Part shown: piece after piece, positions 11,882 through 21,809 of the stretch | Layout of the letters: every line of letters begins with the position of its first letter | Numbering within the stretch: position 1 is the first letter of the stretch | Assembly: GCA_018343915.1 (NCBI GenBank) | Contig: JABRWF010000005.1 | Coordinates: 3,073,001 to 3,137,000, forward strand | Origin: Agroathelia rolfsii | Lineage: Eukaryota; Basidiomycota; Agaricomycetes; Amylocorticiales; Amylocorticiaceae | Direction: 5' to 3' | DNA length: 64,000 nt | Translations under genes and position numbers: made by a program | Notes under the pieces: model-generated | Told to the model about the DNA's origin: nothing | What the model saw: the letters and a program-made list of their open reading frames with translations, nothing else | Database searches by the model: none

Positions 11882-13699
11882 ATGCAGAGCCAGACGCGGA
11901 CAGGTGCACCAGTGGAAGAGTCAGAGGAGCTCAAGCGCTTCAGAGAAGACTGGAAGGCAGAGCTCAGGAAACAGGGCAAACTGCCCGTCCAGTCTGCTGC
12001 TGCTAATGACACCTCTGCAACGGATAATCAGTCAACTACTGTTACTGGTCCTTCCGGAACTTCTACACATACAGAAGATGACTCGGTGAAGAGTGCACCG
12101 TCGGACGCTGGTAATGCCCCGGGAAGCTCTGGGATATCTTTTGATGGTCCCTCATGTACGGCAACCGGCTCTGTTCCATCTAGGACAACTTACGGTGTTA
12201 ATAGCCACCCACTGACGTCTGGTCAGAAGAAAGCACTGTCGTATTATCGCGAAGCCCTAGCACACGAGCAACGCGGCGAGTATAATGATGCCATCAGCCT
12301 CTACAGACTCGCGTTCAAGCTTGAGGATAAAATCGACAAGATTTATAACAAGCTTGAGCTAGAGCACCAGTTAACTACTGGTCGCCGGACATCGAATGCG
12401 GCTTCCAGACAACCTGGCAGCTCGTCCAAGGCTGGTGCCGTTGAGCACATATCCCATGAACTGGCTTCTTTGGACTTGAATGCCTCGGCTCCACTCTCCC
12501 ATGGGCCTTCTGGGACTTTGGCGAAGGTCGTCGAGAGCTTCCCAGACCATCTCTCATTCTTACCTGAAGATGAGAAGATGCCAGTGCCCATCGAACGGCT
12601 TCCCAATGAGTTGCTCATCGGTATTCTGTGTAAGCTGGATTATACCATTGTAGAACGCTTTGGCGCCGTTTCGAGGAAGGCCAGGCGTCTTACATTAGAC
12701 CCAGCCATCTGGAGGTTGGTATTTCGTATTTCGCTATCGTATGCTCATTACTTACGTACATTTGCTTGCTGTTCTAGAGGTTATGTTCAAAAGATCTACA
12801 AGCCACCCCAAATTCCAGCTGGTGATGGAGTTCTGTTCAAGCTACTTGAACATTACATGTATGATTATCGGCAGCTTTATATCGAACATCCTAGAATTAG
12901 ATTAGATGGCGTTTACATCGCTATTTGCCAATATGTGTAAGCCGCATTACTTTTACATTGTACTTTCCCGTATACTGATTCTATTCTTAGGCGCCCAGGA
13001 TTAACTGAGAATGCATGGGTTAGCGTATGTGTTTAACACTTATTCGCTCACGTTTCAATCACTCAAATTCATGACAGCAAACGCATTTAATCACATATCA
13101 CCGTTATTTGTTAGTGTCCTGTTCCCACTTTCCATACTCCAAAAAAATTTACGATTCACTTTACAGGCGCTTTTATCCCAACGGTGAAGTCCTTTCGCTT
13201 CTGGCAAACGAAGAACAGGGCCCATCTACAGTCGTACATATGCTCAAGCCCACGCTCCGCATGAAGGTGAGTCAAATACACCCGCATACATGTCACCTCC
13301 AAAATTAAATTTGTTATCATCCAGGGGTTGTTCATTGGTACCTGGTCCCTTGATGGCAACACTTTGCACATCACGAATCTTTTTGATGCGTCGGGCCAAT
13401 ATGAACTTCCGGACAGTTTCTCGACTCCCCACAGTCCTACGTTGCCCGCCGCAACCATTACTCACGGTTCACACGGACACGGACATACGCATTCGAGCTC
13501 TAGTGGAGCTGCCCCTGCGTTGACGGCGCCCAAGTACACTTTCCAGATGACTCTCCAACTACGCTCGCGCCCCCTCGGCAGATGGAACAGGCTTGAGATT
13601 GTCGAATATGGTAGTGTTAATACAGATGGAGAGGTCGGTCTATTGCCATTGAAGCACGAGAGACCGTTTTGGTTTTCGAAGGTTAAGAGTTGGGCGTAG
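11882..13699 (+). CDS. F-box protein of the FBXO9 / Hrt3 / Pof7 type
   Basis: Substrate adaptor of an SCF ubiquitin ligase. After a disordered N-terminus (ELKRFREDWKAELRKQG) comes a TPR/MIT-like helical repeat (SYYREALAHEQRGEYNDAI, then SLYRLAFKLEDKIDKIY), as in FBXO9. The F-box follows (VPIERLPNELLIGILCKL to DPAIWR). The C-terminal FBXO9 domain shows GLTENAWVS, THLITYHRYL, RFYPNGEVLSLLANEE and MKGLFIGTWSLDGN, ending LPLKHERPFWFSKVKSWA. Introns interrupt after IWR (with a poorly defined junction), at about 12940-12990, at about 13027-13078, at 13110-13166 (GTTAGT donor) and at about 13267-13323. Yeast Hrt3 and fission yeast Pof7 share this layout. Confidence 0.9.
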
Positions 13700-15425
13700 G
13701 AACTGCAAAGAATGATGGTGATGACTCGGATGATAACGATGATGGGGATGACATTCACGACCATCAAAACTCTCTCGCGTCATATTTACTTATTAAACCT
13801 GACGCCCGAGTAGTCATTGCTGTTTATATTCATTAGATCTAACATTGCATTTGGCTATACAATATATTCTTTTTAATGTATATGCGCAGTAAAGTCACGG
13901 AATTGATTGTGTTGCCTACTACTAGTACTAGCAGCTCCACAGGTTTTGAGGCGTATGCATCATCGCTATGGGCTGATCGGCATAACACTACATGTAGCAT
14001 ACGGCCTTTCCGGTGTGCTATTAAGGCCATAATGCGCTATATGTGAATGATGTGATATCCTACTAGTCACACAGGACATAGGAAGTTACGACAAAAAGAT
14101 TACTAGACGCATGCACTTGGCTGACTTCGCTATCTCTGGATGGATTTCTTGTAAGACAATGCAAGCTTTGAAAGAATGTAGACAAGAAGACCATAAGTCT
14201 TCAAACTCGTTGCTCAGTACATTCAGTACTGAGTTGTGACGATAGTAGCTCAAGTGCGTGATTCACTGGCAGATACTAGTAGAACGGAACATCAACGTGC
14301 ATCAACATCTCAACCAACAACGTATGGTTCTATACATCATGACGAACTGTTTGAAATCCAACTTCGCACCATTGACCTCCCGGCTGTTCATCTTCATATT
14401 GGACGGTACCGCAGTTGTAGAATTTTATAGCCGACAGCATCGTTAGCCCGATTCTCTTGGGGTTGTTGGTTGACTCGGGCTGCACTTCGTCACGGTTGAC
14501 TTTCAATTTGTACCACGATGACTCGGACTTTCACCTATACTGCACTGCAATCTGCCAGTGGTTATGAATTTCAGGCAACTCTTAGGCAGCTGATTATTTC
14601 AAGTTCCAGCTGTTACCGCTTGTGATATTTACTTTAGCTGGGTAACAGTCTTGGCTGTCACTGGAAAACGTTGAAACAGTCGATGCTATTTGATCGGCGA
14701 TATCATCAACTTCAACGCCGGGGCGTGCATAACATGTACTATACTGCCTATTGCGTTTACTCAGACTGAGCTTGAGAATACGCATATTCGGCTTATTGCC
14801 GATGCCTTGGATCGTTCTATAGTTGTACACTTCTCTCCGAGACTTCTCTAACTATACGTTCTTAATCTCATCGACAAGCCTCCGAGGAACCAGATGCAGA
14901 AATATCTGCATAGAAAAGTAGGCTGTTGTGTAATTTGATTATAATAACAATGGAGGGGCTTTGCTGTATGATCAATTGTATCCTTACACAGCTCGAGTCT
15001 CTGAACCTTTAGAGGCAGCGTAGGTCCTGCCATGCTCACAAGAGTTTTCTATGCTATGCACATATGACTAAACAGCCCACTAGCAGAGACAGTACACTCA
15101 ACTGATGGCGACTCAGTGCCAGTCTCGGTTCTGAAAGGAATGGTTGATCATTCTGTGCGTACCTCTGCTGATGAAAAATGTTGGAGGTGTTGTACCTGCC
15201 AGTGCAGGTGGTTGTCGCACCTTCGTCAATTTTGATACATCTGCAAGAGCTCATGTTCGGCATGATCTCGTGCCAGGATAGATATGTCGCATAGCCATAG
15301 CGTGTACTGAGCTCGTGGGTGTATATAATGGATTGAGAAGTGGCCCAGGAAACATACATTCAAGACACTTTCCTCACATAGTTCTCACATTCCCGAGTTA
15401 GCTTATCAAGTACAACACCAACATA
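13700..15425. other. Gene-poor gap with a perfect hairpin
   Basis: About 1.7 kb with no gene I can name. Two short minus-strand open frames (14848-15039 and 14594-14830) have mildly protein-like composition, the second including GVEVDDIADQIASTVSTF, but I could not join them with consistent splice phases. A TATA-like GTATATAATG lies at 15321-15330, about 96 bases before the next ATG. Confidence 0.4.
14213..14233. repeat. Perfect inverted repeat, 8-bp arms, 5-base loop
   Basis: CTCAGTAC, then ATTCA, then GTACTGAG. The arms are perfectly complementary and the site is isolated in intergenic DNA. It could be a protein-binding dyad or chance. Confidence 0.5.
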
Positions 15426-15818
15426 ATGAAGTTCGCTATTATTGCACCTGTCTTCTTTATGTATTCCGCTCTTTGCATGGCATCCCCAATCGCATCCAGA
15501 GATACGGAGGCTATTGGCCAGCAACAGGTATGTCTTCGTCTCCTCCCTCTGCCTAGAGAATAAAATCGACTGAAAGCCTTGACACAGGGTTCCGAATCCT
15601 GTTCAGAAACATTCAGGGTGGAATTTAAAGCATCACCGAATGCAGTTATTAGTACCCGCGCCAATGTCATTGCACTTCCACGCTCTACTGCAGTACGAGC
15701 CATAGATGTAAATGGAGCTTTCGGCGCCGAGAGCTCGTATACTACTAGGTGCGTAGCACTTTTTTCAGAATTTATGATATGAGCTGTCTTAGCTGACAGG
15801 AACACATTCCGAAGCTAA
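15426..15818 (+). CDS. Small secreted protein, unknown function
   Basis: I do not recognise a family. The start MKFAIIAPVFFMYSALCMASP is a clear signal peptide with a likely cleavage near CMA-SP, so the mature protein should be exported. Exon 1 (15426-15527, phase 0) ends IGQQ; exon 2 starts GSESCSETFRVEFKASPNAV and runs to SSYTTR. A 51-base GTGCGT...GACAG intron then gives a short last exon (NTFRS, stop at 15818); without it the frame stops at 15782. The mature part is about 70 residues with a single Cys and so lacks the Cys-rich pattern of hydrophobins and cerato-platanins. A TATA-like site lies about 96 bases upstream. Small secreted proteins of this size are common in Agaricomycetes and are often lineage-specific. 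Confidence 0.6.
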
Positions 15819-16370
15819 ACGAATCCGCCACTTCCCGATTGATTATGCAACATTAATACTGTTAGAACAGTAGCTCATGCTAAGGCTCTTAATTCTCTGC
15901 AACGACATCTAGTAATTTAATTTTGGGGAGTCTACTATAAATTATTTAATATTAACACCTTTTATCTCGATCGTGTACGTATCTCTAGAGTCACTACGTT
16001 CGTAGTTCTCTTGTAGATCAGTAGCAATACTTTCATATCTTGAACATTTGTGTTTAGTACCAATACTAGTGCATGTAATTCAGACCGTCCATCAGACGGT
16101 ATTTGCGCGAACCATAACGGTGGTTATGACTTTCTTCGTTATTTGTTCGTATCGTGATTAGTAAAAAGCTCAGTTGCGGATCCATGTTCAAGTTCCCCGA
16201 TGAAATGATCTTGATCCGTGTGATACCAGAAAAGGTATACAGAAGGCAACATTCGCACGGAGGCGAATGCATACCGGTTCTGAGATTGATCAGTATCTTG
16301 AGAAGCGCAACTTTGTTGGATTAATTAATATCAGGAATCCACATTTGGTATACTAGTACACATGGTATCA
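15819..16370. other. Convergent AT-rich gap
   Basis: About 550 bases of AT-rich DNA between the small secreted protein gene and the 3' end of the GH28 gene, including AATTATTTAATATTAA-type stretches. No gene seen. Confidence 0.45.
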
Positions 16371-18373
16371 TCACAGACACTGGCTATAATACTCATTAGA
16401 GTATGTGCAAGTGTAGGGCGAGGCGCACACAGTTGACCCCGTGTACCCTTCTCCACCACACTGGCCATATTCAGGGACTGTAGTTCCAGTGGCAGACCTA
16501 GGTAAATAAATAAATAAAAATCAGCATCGGCACGGGCGGCTATAACGCTGATTACTCACGAGCTAGAAGTAGTCTTGGTTGTCGTTGTCACTTTGGTAGT
16601 CGATGTCGGCCTGTATTACCCACCACATCAGTCAACATTACACACACAAGACATTCTGAGGTAAAAAAAAAAAAAAAAGACACTCACAAATTCTTTGCCA
16701 AAGGCGAAATTTGAGCCAACCCAGGGTAATATGTGGTAGGGATGGTCGGAATCGGGATAGGTGAGTTAGTTGCAAATCCACTCGCGAGATCTCCGCTCAG
16801 GGTTGTTGGCGTGGTATACCCTGATGGTTTCGAGTAGCTTGTTGTTTGGGCAGCGTAAGAGGTAGTACCGCTAGCTTTCAAACATGCGCCGGAGCCATAC
16901 GCGGACTCGCACTTGTACACTGCCTCTCCTGTGGAAGACCAGAGGTTAACATTGCTGAGGGTGATGTCCGTGCAGGGAGCACCGTCAGCGCAGATGAAGT
17001 TGTATGGTGCGCGCTTTACACCATCAACGACGATTCCATCCCAGTTCTAAGAGGGGAGCTAAGCTTAGCTTTGAAAGTAACAGGCAATATTACTACGACA
17101 ACATACTTTGAAGGTCAATCCGCTCAAAGCAACGCCCGCGCCCGTACCAGGAGTGCTCTCCCAATACTGGTTAATATCCAAGCCGTATGCCGACCCATGG
17201 CTGATGAAATTCTCAAACACGGAGTTACGAACATATCCACTGCCGAGGTTACTCTTGATCATGAGGATCTGGTTCCCGCCATTAGTGTAAATGTTACGAT
17301 AGTGAATATTCTCGATGGTCGTGCCATCCGAGAGCGAGCCGATGGCGGAGCCGCCCGACTGGTTGCACCAAATTTGCTCGATCAGGAAGTTCGAGGCGGG
17401 ATTCTTGATGGTGACACATTCGTCTCGGTTGGTCACTTCAACGTCATGTACCCAGTGATTGTTGCCTGAATAAGTGTTGTTTTTTTTTTATTTAAAAAAA
17501 TTAAGGGGCACTTCTACATTCGAAGGTACGATGCACGAACCAGAAATGTCCACGCCATCTGAACCACCAATATCCGCACCGCGAATGGCCAGGTTGTAGA
17601 CTTCGCCGTTGCTTCCTTCTTGGACGATGAGATGGAACTCGGGTGCTTTGATTGGTCTATGAGAAATGTGTTCTCCGTAAAAGGTCAATAAGACACTCAC
17701 AATCCACGAGAATGAGATCATGTAACGACCAGTTGGTTGAGGTGACTATACGGATCAGCCTCGGTCTTTAGGAATATCATATTAGTCGAGCAAATGCAGC
17801 GAGCAAAGTGGCAAAAAAAGACGTACCCCGCATTACGGCATTGATACCCATTTCCTTGAATAGCACCTGCGCTGGTGCTAGAGAAAAACTCGAAGTCGTC
17901 GGCGTTCTCGACAATGAACATGTGGCCACCCGTGGTACCTGACCAACAACTCAGCACTTTAAGAAAGGGTATACTTGAACGGATAGCTTACTCGTCCGGG
18001 TGATGACACCATCCATCTGCAGCGCCCAGTGCGAACCACCATTGAGGGTAACCCAGGTCTGCATGTTATAGTTGCCCGGGGGAATGTATAGCGTCGACGC
18101 CGAGTTTTTGAGTACACAGTTTGTGAATGCACTCGAGATGGCCGGTCCAATATCCTATTATCGAAAATATCAAGCATGAATGCGTTGGAGGCTCTTTGAA
18201 TAATTCAAGCGACTGACACTTGAGCCGACAGATCCACCATAATCCAACACACTACATATCTTTGCCCGCTTCGATGCTGTGGTGGTCGTGGGGCCAACGG
18301 ATCCAGTAAGCTGGCCAGCGACGAGGGACGCCAGGAGTGATATGGCCACGAAGGGGCGTGCGAGGGACAACAT
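16371..18373 (-). CDS. GH28 rhamnogalacturonase with C-terminal CBM1
   Basis: A secreted pectin-backbone hydrolase. The signal peptide begins [20 protein letters not shown] at 18373. The GH28 parallel beta-helix contains [26 protein letters not shown], the catalytic region around SDGVDISG and [20 protein letters not shown], then [36 protein letters not shown] and [11 protein letters not shown]. The DECVT...SGG.AIGSL and MIKS..GSGY patterns point to the rhamnogalacturonan hydrolase branch rather than endo-polygalacturonase. After a Ser/Thr-rich linker (TTTKTTSSS) the last exon encodes a type 1 cellulose-binding module ([31 protein letters not shown]) ending at the stop at 16371. About eight introns. 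CBM1 on GH28 is uncommon and would anchor the enzyme to cellulose in plant cell wall. Confidence 0.88.
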
Positions 18374-19260
18374 TGTCGTCTGTGCGTGCTTGACCTGTAT
18401 GCTGAGAAACAGAGAGGTGCAAGGAGAGTCTAGCACTGAGGAAACAAGTGCCTGGAGCCTGGTAGGATCACTTGAATAAATACCTTCCTGGAATCATCCT
18501 ATATCGGCACAATGATCTCTATACACGATATCGCCTGCCGTATTGTATCCAATACGCCTGTTCCCTTAGAGGTATGGATATTTACAATATTAGCAACGGA
18601 GCTTGGCAAACATAAAATTGTTCCGTGTCAGTCCAATGCCAGCAAATGTCCCGAGAAATCCACCCTTGAGACCTCGTTCGAGAAGAAAAGAGCGGGTGAA
18701 TGCCGGGGAAGTGGTTACTGATCGTCTGATCCGCCGGTATGGTACTGCAACCTGACTCTTGCGGCTAGCGCCGGCACGGCGAGAGCTATATGGCATAGGG
18801 AGTCTGACCGAGGTCATACGATTTGCTTGGCATGATCATAAGATTCATGATGGGTCATGAGTCGAAGAGGAACAGTACAGGCTTGTTGTTGGTGCTGGTG
18901 TTGGGCACCGATCTGACGGCTTGCCATAACAGTCAGATTAATCATCAATAGCTTTTTACCAAGTTACCAACGAGACCATCCGACTGTTGCCCAGTTACGC
19001 ACGAGTAAATCCGAAGATCATGATACATGTGCTTACTCCATTGTTCTCAGTCTTACATTCAATGAATGGCGGCCCGGCTAATGGTATCATGACGAGACGA
19101 GTAGCTACCCAGCTGAAAGTCCTGCATCAGAGACAAGAAAAAGTATATGAGCGTTCGGGAGAGAAATTATAATGCATTAATTTGTTGGTGATATTGCCAA
19201 AAAAAACAAATATAACCCAAGAGTCATTAACGACAAACGGCTTGATGATACTATAATCTA
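18374..19260. other. Intergenic gap, GH28 promoter side
   Basis: About 890 bases between the start of the GH28 gene and the 3' end of mS29. A short minus-strand Arg/Ser-rich open frame (18590-18817) has no recognisable feature and I do not call it. The segment should hold the GH28 promoter. Confidence 0.4.
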
Positions 19261-21131
19261 TTAACTCGTGAGAGATGCAAGTACACCCTTCCAGACAAAC
19301 TTCTTGGCGTTTCCTGAGCTTTCTGCGTATTTGGCCAGGAAGGTCTCGTCGCTTTGAGCTGTGTTGTTTGAGGATACGAAGTGAGCATGGGTATTCCAGT
19401 TATCGTGAAAAATGATGATAAATGACTTACGTGCGCTGATAGTTTTGTTGTTGGTCCAAACTTCGAAAACACCAGCGGCCTCTTTTACGGTGAGAGCCTC
19501 GGGAACAGGTAAAGACACAAGACCCTGAGTGTATGGGTGCTTTATAGAGCGAACATCCTCATGGGGGAGTTCAAGAGCGTGTGCCAGCTCCGGCGTCAGT
19601 GGGTGCGCAGGCAAAGTTGAGAGTGCGGAGAGGATGGCGCCGCGTTGCTAGTGGAAAAATAGATTAGCGCCGCAACGACAGTAGAAATAAAAGTGAGTTC
19701 ATACGAAAGTCTTCCTGCCACTGATGTACTCGAGCAGGAGTCGAGGTGTAGAAAGGTGCTGAGCGTCAATCCTATTGAAGTACGGGTCACGGTAGTATGA
19801 TTTGCCGTAAAGCGCCTGGACGTCGTCTACAGCCAGCAATACAGGATGTCTATATTATATGGTCAGGTTTTGAAGTATATCAACTACAAATGCGAGCACT
19901 CACTGGGTTTGCTGCCCAAGTTCTTTCAAGATAGCTTCAGCGACGGTAGGAGCCAAAGACGAGTCCCTGATGGCCAATTCTATGACGTCGACCAATCCAG
20001 TGCCAACCGCGATGGCAGGTCGTCGTTCGAACAGGATCTCCCGAGTCGTTTTCAACTGGGTTAGAAGAGACTTGTTCACAGAGAGGAAGCGCCTCAGAAT
20101 TTGCGTGGCGTAAGCAGGCTGTGCGTAGATTCGAGTGCGAGGATCATAAATGTATGTGCTCGAAGAGTCGACCATGGAGAAGGCTAATCGTATCTCAATG
20201 AACCAGACTGTTCTACAAAAAATTTGGGCAAATGCATACCTTTTGGGATGTAGAGTACGATCCAACCAGCCGACGCGCAATACTCAACAGCGTGCATCAG
20301 AAGGGTACTCTTACCGCATCCATGCGAGCCAGCTAAAGAAGCCGCTCAGTAAAAAAAAGAAAAGAAAAGAAAGTAAGGAGAATCACGAACTAAGCACACG
20401 CCTCGTATGTGCGCTGGATTTTTGTGCTGCCTCGTCCAACAGAGCAAAGGTTTTCAGAGATGCGTCTCTTATGACTGTTGCGTGTTTTGACAACATTCTG
20501 AACTAGGATAGTTTCCTAATGTCACGTTCGGCAGAGAGCAACATATCTTATGGAAGGACATACGTCAAGGAAAATATTGTTCGGTATTCCCTTGGTGCGG
20601 TAGGCTTCCGTATTCGGGTTAGACAGAGACACAGCAGTCCCAACGGAGTCAGAGGACACGGTAGACTTGAGGCGCATGTAAGCAAAACTCCCTGGCATTG
20701 TATGGACTATATACGCACGGCAGAGAACTTGGGAAGATCAAGCTCGCCAACGCGGAGCTGGGCATAAATGGGGTCTTGTAGCTGGGACGCTGCTAAGGGC
20801 ATGAAGAGCTATCATTCAAAGTGATTAAAGGGTTAACCGTGGTTATATTTCAAGACATGGGCGTAACCTACAGGAGTCTTCCTCTTCTTGCCTTTGCCGT
20901 CGCCCTTGTCCTTCTTGAAGCTACCCTCTATTTTAACATGCATGCATTGGTCAATTTTTACGCCGGTGCGTTAGCATTAAGCCTAAGTGCCTCACGAGCA
21001 GTAGGTTGTTTGACGACTCGCGCATTAGACGCTTTTGCGGCGTAGGTACGAATGCATGTTTTGCCAGCAGGAAGAGTGAGTTGCTTAAGCTGCCGAGTCG
21101 AGGACGCAGCAGTGACAGAGAGAAGAGACAT
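19261..21131 (-). CDS. RSM23: Mitochondrial small-subunit ribosomal protein mS29 (DAP3/Rsm23)
   Basis: A GTP-binding-type P-loop protein of the mitochondrial small ribosomal subunit. The start at 21131 gives MSLLSVTAASSTRQLKQL, an Arg/Ser/Thr-rich, acid-free leader that fits a mitochondrial presequence. A Lys-rich segment (GSFKKDKGDGKGKKRKTP) and the P-loop GSHGCGKSTLLMHAVEYCAS follow, with GWIVLYIPKA after it, then SSTYIYDPRTRIYAQPAYA and a C-terminal region with SLPVPEALTVKEAAGVFEVW ending LASLTS. The Walker A motif and the YIPKA strand are diagnostic of DAP3/Rsm23. At least seven short introns split the gene, and I derived the first exon from frame and targeting-peptide composition. Confidence 0.88.
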
Positions 21132-21809
21132 CACAGCTACGTAGATGAGACCAAGACCGCAGAGCAGACTAAATTCGCTGTAATTTACAAGCTGGACTGC
21201 AGGAGCTGCTCAGGTCAGGCTGCAAGGAAGAACTTGAATTTGGACAAGCACAACTTGAAGCGGACTTGACTTGTTTTGCCAATAGTCTCCCGGAAGCAAA
21301 TCGCTCCCATGCACGACCCAACTCCGGCGAGTAGCCTGAGTCCGAGTCTTGTTTTCAGTGTGAACCAACTTGAAAATGTACTATTCAATTCCTTCTATCT
21401 TTACGTCGTATTGCTGAGGATAAGAGGCTTTTACCATATGCAAAGGATTTGAATCCCTTGAAAGACTTGAAAATTGTTGCATTACCCCAAATCTCTCATG
21501 TTCACACGACTGTTCAAGTTGCCAATGCAGTCCCCGAGCAGCACAAGACTTTAATGCAAAGGCTTCGTACACTAACAGCGTTCCCTACAATTTATATTTG
21601 TACACCTGGGATTTGACAATGGGTCGATACGTTGAATACGACTCACATTGTCTTCGCTTACTTGTTTATTTATTTGCTGATCATTGTCATGGCGGTGTTT
21701 ACCCTGCAGACTACATGTGGCCGCCACGAGGCATCTCTGCTACGTCGTTGCATCTGGTATATATTATGCGGCCCGCCCAGCAAGCTACTCGCCAACCTAT
21801 CCTCCAACC
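21132..21809. promoter_or_regulatory. Divergent gap mS29 / zinc-finger RING gene
   Basis: About 680 bases between divergent starts, presumably carrying both promoters. No other gene seen; a TTTGAATCCC stretch near 21447 resembles a tRNA T-loop but has no matching arms. Confidence 0.4.

Noticed and set aside
14594..15039. Two minus-strand frames that might form a small spliced gene
   Set aside because: Splice phases between them are inconsistent and no signal peptide or family feature is present.
16371..18373. A secondary-metabolite or pathogenicity gene cluster around the GH28 gene
   Set aside because: The neighbours are a small secreted protein and a mitoribosomal gene; no biosynthetic core enzyme is present.
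21440..21465. Possible tRNA T-loop (TTTGAATCCC on +, TTCAAATCC on -)
   Set aside because: No acceptor, D or anticodon arms could be built around it on either strand.
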